Source: Chloroflexota bacterium
Lineage (GTDB): Bacteria > Chloroflexota > UBA4733
Length of the DNA stretch: 8,486 nt
Assembly (NCBI GenBank): GCA_025980355.1
Contig: JAICXR010000118.1
Location: 1 to 8,486, forward strand
Reading direction: 5' to 3'
Both the position numbers and the translations under genes were made by a program. This document shows, in pieces, positions 5,869 through 8,486 of the stretch. The notes beneath the pieces were generated by a model. That model was not told the origin of the DNA and ran no database searches. It saw nothing but the letters and a program-made list of their open reading frames with translations. Position 1 is the first letter of the stretch. Each line of letters begins with the position of its first letter.

Positions 5869-6873
5869 ATGGCGGAGCAGCGCGGTCGAGTCTTTGTCAG
5901 TTGGCGCTTTCCCGACCCGGCGCTACCCTTGCTGGAGGCGGCGCTGGACGTGCGGCTCTGGCGGGGGGACACGCCGATCCCGCGCGACGAGTTCCTGCGG
6001 GAAATCGCCGACGTCTCCGGCGTCATGGTGTCGAACGCGACCGAAACGCTGGATCGGGAAGCGATGGACGCCGCCCTCAACCTGCGCGTTATCAGCAACT
6101 TCGGGGTCGGTGTCGACAATGTCGACCTGCCCCTGGCGACCGCGCGCGGCATCCTGGTCTGCAACACGCCGGGCGTGCTGGTGGAGACCACCGCCGACCA
6201 CGCCTTCGCCCTCCTGCTGGCGGTCGCCCGGCGGCTGACGGAAGCGGAGCGGTACGTCCGGGAGGATCGCTGGCGGGGCTGGCATCCCCATTTGCTCGTC
6301 GGGCAGGAGGTCTACGGGGCGACGCTGGGCATCGTCGGCCTCGGCGCCATCGGCACGGCCGTAGCCCGCCGGGCCGCCGGCTTCAATATGCGGATCATCT
6401 ACGCCAGCCGCACCCGCAAGCCGGACCTGGAGCAGACGCTCGGCCTGGAATGGTCCTCCCTGGACGACCTCTTGCGGCAGGCCGACTTCGTCTGCTTGAC
6501 GACCGCCCTGACCGCCGAGACTCGCGGTCTGATCGGCCGGCGGGAGTTGGATCTGATGCAACCGACGGCGGTGTTGGTCAACATCGCCCGGGGGCCGATC
6601 GTCGACCCGCAGGCGCTCTACGACGCCCTGAAAGCGCAGCGCATCTTCGGCGCCGGGCTGGATGTGACGGACCCGGAGCCGATGCGCGCCAGCGACCCGC
6701 TGCTTACGCTGGACAACTGTCTGATCGTGCCGCACATCGGCAGTGCCGGCGGCGGCGCTCGCGCCCGTATGGCGGAACTGGCGGCCACCAACCTGATCAA
6801 CGGCCTGGCCGGCCGCCGCCCGCCCCACCTGGTGAATCCGGAAGCCTGGGATCGCGAACCCGGGCGCCGTTAG
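5869..6873 (+). CDS. D-isomer specific 2-hydroxyacid dehydrogenase (glyoxylate/hydroxypyruvate reductase-like)
   Basis: 334-aa cytosolic oxidoreductase that interconverts 2-keto and D-2-hydroxy acids with NAD(P)H. The Rossmann glycine motif is GLGAIG (157-162). Catalytic residues are Arg241 (NIARG), Glu270 (DPEP) and His289 (PHIGSA). The substrate-loop pattern FGVGVDNVD (78-86) fits the glyoxylate reductase group. After the second beta strand the sequence reads YASRTRK (178-184). Basic residues there, with no Asp, suggest NADP(H) preference. The start is the ATG at 5869 with AAAGGAG (5854-5860) 8 nt upstream. The 39-bp gap after the permease shows no terminator, so the two are probably co-transcribed. 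Its stop overlaps the convergent phosphoesterase stop. Likely substrates are glyoxylate, hydroxypyruvate or a sugar-derived keto acid. It is not a full-length phosphoglycerate dehydrogenase because the ACT domain is absent. Confidence 0.88.
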   Translation: MAEQRGRVFVSWRFPDPALPLLEAALDVRLWRGDTPIPRDEFLREIADVSGVMVSNATETLDREAMDAALNLRVISNFGVGVDNVDLPLATARGILVCNTPGVLVETTADHAFALLLAVARRLTEAERYVREDRWRGWHPHLLVGQEVYGATLGIVGLGAIGTAVARRAAGFNMRIIYASRTRKPDLEQTLGLEWSSLDDLLRQADFVCLTTALTAETRGLIGRRELDLMQPTAVLVNIARGPIVDPQALYDALKAQRIFGAGLDVTDPEPMRASDPLLTLDNCLIVPHIGSAGGGARARMAELAATNLINGLAGRRPPHLVNPEAWDREPGRR

Positions 6874-8078
6874 ACGAGATTGATCGTCACGTGATCGTAG
6901 TTCCTCCCCACCTTCGGCGAGTGGAAGGCGATGGTCATCGTCTTCGCCGTTAGCGTCATGTCGATTGTCACCGTCAGATAGCCATACTCGATGACCGGGG
7001 CGATTTCCAGCGTCGTGTCGCCCTGCGTGAACGGCGTCGCGGGAATGCGCTCTTGCGGATTCGCCTTCGCATTGAAGCCGCCGCTGCCGGCGACGACATA
7101 CGGGATCTCCTTGTTCGCAACGTGCCGGGTGAAGCGTTGATACAGGTGCGCGTGGCCGGACAGGACGGCGTCGGGCCATAGCCCGGCCTGCCGGCAGGCA
7201 GTATCAATGTCGCTGGAGAGCCCCGTGGACCCTCCGTGCTGCGCGTCGACGGAGAGCGGAGGATGGTGCACGGCGACAATGACGGCGCGTTCGCCGGCGG
7301 CGCGTAACGGCTTGAGTCGCGTCAGCTCCGCCTGCAGGAACTGGCGTTGCGCGTCGCTGAGGGGGTACTTGCCGCCCTGCGAGGAGATCACCCCCGGCCC
7401 TTCCAGCACGTTGCTGTACAAACCGATGATCGACACCATCGGCGCGTCGAGCGTGAAGTAGACGCCGGGCTGGGTCATGGCGCTGCGGGCCAGGCCACCC
7501 GAGTCGGGCGAGGGGCCCGGGGCGGGGGCGCAAAAGTTGCGCAGAAAGCCCTCCAGCGTGGGCGGCGCCTTCCCGGTCGAGGAGTCCCCATACACGGCGC
7601 CGTCGTGGTTGCCGGGTATGGCGAAGATCGGGCGGTCGTAGGCCCGGAACGGGTCGTAGAACTGGTCATAGTAGTACTGGGCCTCGCCGAAATAGTAGAC
7701 GACATCGCCCAGGTGAAAGAAGAAGCTTGGCGCCATGCCGCCGCCCGCCTGGAGGTCGGCGACCATCATGTCGCTGACCGATTCCTCATTGACCAGATGC
7801 GCCTGGATCGCCGCCCCGGTGTCGCCCACGGCATGAAAACTGATCTGCCTGGCCGCTTGTCGATCCTGCACCGCGGCATCACCAAGGACCTCGGCCAGGG
7901 TCATCCTCGGCGGGTCAATACGCGGTGGTGGAATAGGCCGGACCTGTCGTTGATGCTGAAGGTAGTACGGGGAACGGTAATACTGCTCACTCGTGTTGTT
8001 CACCTGGAATTGCGTCGTGTCCGCCCCGGGCCGCTGCTCGGCGAACAAGCGGCCGTCCGCACCCACCAGATTTGCCAT
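6870..8078 (-). CDS. Calcineurin-like metallophosphoesterase (purple acid phosphatase-like)
   Basis: 402-aa two-metal phosphoesterase. Motifs appear in family order: GDTG (85-88), GDVVYY (124-129), GNHD (156-159), HHPP (271-274) and GHAHLYQR (308-315). The GD-x-G form of the first motif and a Tyr after the second are typical of the purple acid phosphatase-like branch, where that Tyr binds iron. Residues 1-78 precede the domain: polar, Tyr- and Pro-rich (RPIPPPRIDPPR), with no hydrophobic signal segment. The enzyme may be cytosolic, or its export route is not visible. The start is the ATG at 8078-8076 with AAAGG (8092-8088) 9 nt upstream. It is convergent with the dehydrogenase and overlaps it by 3 bp (TAA against TAG). 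Family firm; the substrate (phosphomonoester, nucleotide or other) is unknown, and no link to the sulfatase cluster is evident. Confidence 0.85.
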   Translation of the reverse strand: MANLVGADGRLFAEQRPGADTTQFQVNNTSEQYYRSPYYLQHQRQVRPIPPPRIDPPRMTLAEVLGDAAVQDRQAARQISFHAVGDTGAAIQAHLVNEESVSDMMVADLQAGGGMAPSFFFHLGDVVYYFGEAQYYYDQFYDPFRAYDRPIFAIPGNHDGAVYGDSSTGKAPPTLEGFLRNFCAPAPGPSPDSGGLARSAMTQPGVYFTLDAPMVSIIGLYSNVLEGPGVISSQGGKYPLSDAQRQFLQAELTRLKPLRAAGERAVIVAVHHPPLSVDAQHGGSTGLSSDIDTACRQAGLWPDAVLSGHAHLYQRFTRHVANKEIPYVVAGSGGFNAKANPQERIPATPFTQGDTTLEIAPVIEYGYLTVTIDMTLTAKTMTIAFHSPKVGRNYDHVTINLV

Positions 8079-8169
8079 GCCGGCACGCCTTTCTGTGCTT
8101 GGTTGCCCGCCGGGTCCCGATGACCGGGCAATTCAGAGATAGGCTCTTTGGAAGACCCGCATGGTACCA

Positions 8170-8199
8170 GCAGGCCGCTCCATGCCTCACGCGGCCTGC
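8170..8199. repeat. 9-bp perfect inverted repeat
   Basis: GCAGGCCGC (8170-8178) pairs with GCGGCCTGC (8191-8199) around a 12-nt spacer. There is no adjacent T-run, so a Rho-independent terminator is not supported. It could be an operator or a hairpin in the leader of the downstream gene. Confidence 0.5.
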
Positions 8200-8223
8200 G
8201 AGTGGGGCGTGACGGTGGTGATC

Positions 8224-8258
8224 CCGCGGTGACGGCGCGGCGGTGGACTGCACCGCGG
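8224..8258. repeat. Mutually exclusive stems sharing one arm
   Basis: CACCGCGG (8251-8258) can pair with CCGCGGTG (8224-8231; 8 bp, 19-nt loop). Its first six bases can instead pair with GCGGTG (8240-8245; 6 bp, 5-nt loop). Two stems competing for one arm resemble an attenuator or switch layout. GC-rich sequence makes chance pairing quite likely. Confidence 0.35.
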
Positions 8259-8333
8259 CTGCCCGTTCACCTGTTGCACGGGGTAGAGATGTTGGCCGCG
8301 CGAGGCAGCCAAGCTGGCTGAGAGGAGGACATC

Positions 8334-8486
8334 ATGGCACCAACCGTATCGCTCCCTCCGGTACCGGAGCGTCTGGCGGCGCGTCAATCGCTGCTGGTCA
8401 ACCTGGCGTTCAAGCTGCCGCACGCGTTCAGCGGCGATACCTTCTGGGAAGAAGTGACCTGCGTCGGCTTCAACCCCGCGCTGGAT
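8334..8486 (+). CDS. Unrecognised protein, N-terminal part (runs off right edge)
   Basis: The first 51 codons are visible. A strong Shine-Dalgarno, AGGAGG (8323-8328), stands 5 nt before the ATG at 8334, and the frame stays open to the window end with normal GC-rich codon use. The peptide begins with a polar, Pro-containing stretch, then LAFKLPHAFSGDTFWEEV and a Cys-Val-Gly-Phe-Asn-Pro segment. No signal peptide is seen. I do not recognise the family. The alternating hydrophobic pattern suggests a beta-rich protein, but that is weak. It is divergent from the phosphoesterase gene, with a structured intergenic region between them. Confidence 0.7.
   Translation, partial: MAPTVSLPPVPERLAARQSLLVNLAFKLPHAFSGDTFWEEVTCVGFNPALD

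Larger units (their letters stand above)
8079..8333. other. Divergent intergenic region with several inverted repeats
   Basis: 255 bp between the divergent phosphoesterase and the right-edge gene. No gene is supported. It contains a 9-bp perfect inverted repeat (8170-8199), overlapping alternative stems (8224-8258), a small 5-bp hairpin (8306-8320) and two copies of GTGACGG 20 bp apart (8209-8215, 8229-8235). I found no convincing -35/-10 pair in either direction. Confidence 0.55.

Noticed and set aside
6887..6894. TCACGTGA palindrome near the convergent junction
   Set aside because: It lies within the phosphoesterase coding region and has no stem extension or T-run. Chance is the simplest reading.
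5397..6953. 518-codon open frame on the plus strand spanning permease and dehydrogenase
   Set aside because: It is out of frame with two well-supported genes, has a low-complexity Arg/Gly/Pro-rich translation and no family motifs. This is a GC-rich shadow frame.
5923..7179. 418-codon minus-strand frame antisense to the dehydrogenase and running into the phosphoesterase
   Set aside because: It conflicts with the clear dehydrogenase on the plus strand and the phosphoesterase frame. Its composition is shadow-like.
1..8486. CRISPR arrays, tRNA or rRNA genes, insertion sequences, phage or toxin-antitoxin genes
   Set aside because: No spaced direct-repeat arrays, transposase motifs, terminal inverted repeats or RNA gene cores were recognised on reading both strands.

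Overview
High-GC bacterial DNA (roughly two-thirds G+C by eye). It has strong G/C bias at third codon positions, long antisense shadow frames and one TTG start. No phage, plasmid, IS, CRISPR, rRNA or tRNA sequence was recognised. The gene mix (cytosolic sulfatases, a rhamnonate-dehydratase-like enolase-superfamily enzyme, a PiT-type permease and a PAP-like phosphoesterase) would suit a heterotrophic soil or thermophilic lineage such as Chloroflexota. That placement is a guess from style, not from a marker gene.

Layout. Positions 1-4599 hold a leftward cluster of four genes. In transcription order they are a sulfatase (3166-4599), an enolase-superfamily dehydratase (1961-3148), a choline-sulfatase (BetC-like, 382-1920) and the first 81 codons of a third sulfatase (1-245, running off the left edge). 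Gaps are 17, 40 and 136 bp, and each gene has a visible Shine-Dalgarno. A divergent intergenic region (4600-4857) separates this cluster from a rightward pair: a PiT/CysP-type anion permease (4858-5829) and a D-2-hydroxyacid dehydrogenase (5869-6873). A leftward metallophosphoesterase (6870-8078) meets the dehydrogenase tail to tail with a 3-bp overlap. After a structured 255-bp intergenic stretch, a rightward unrecognised gene starts at 8334 and runs off the right edge.

How the genes may work together. All three sulfatases carry the Cys-type formylglycine signature, and none has an N-terminal signal peptide. They should therefore desulfate small sulfate esters already inside the cell rather than extracellular polysaccharides. 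The dehydratase between them has the metal ligands and His-Asp dyad of the rhamnonate dehydratase subgroup and should act on an aldonic acid. The divergent permease belongs to the PiT fold family, but its first signature motif is changed in a way that recalls sulfate permease CysP, which would fit handling of sulfate released by the sulfatases. The hydroxyacid dehydrogenase could process a 2-keto or hydroxy acid product. This linked pathway (sulfate ester or sulfated sugar acid to free sulfate plus keto acid) is an inference from family and neighbourhood. No formylglycine-generating enzyme, ester importer or betaine-pathway gene is in the window.
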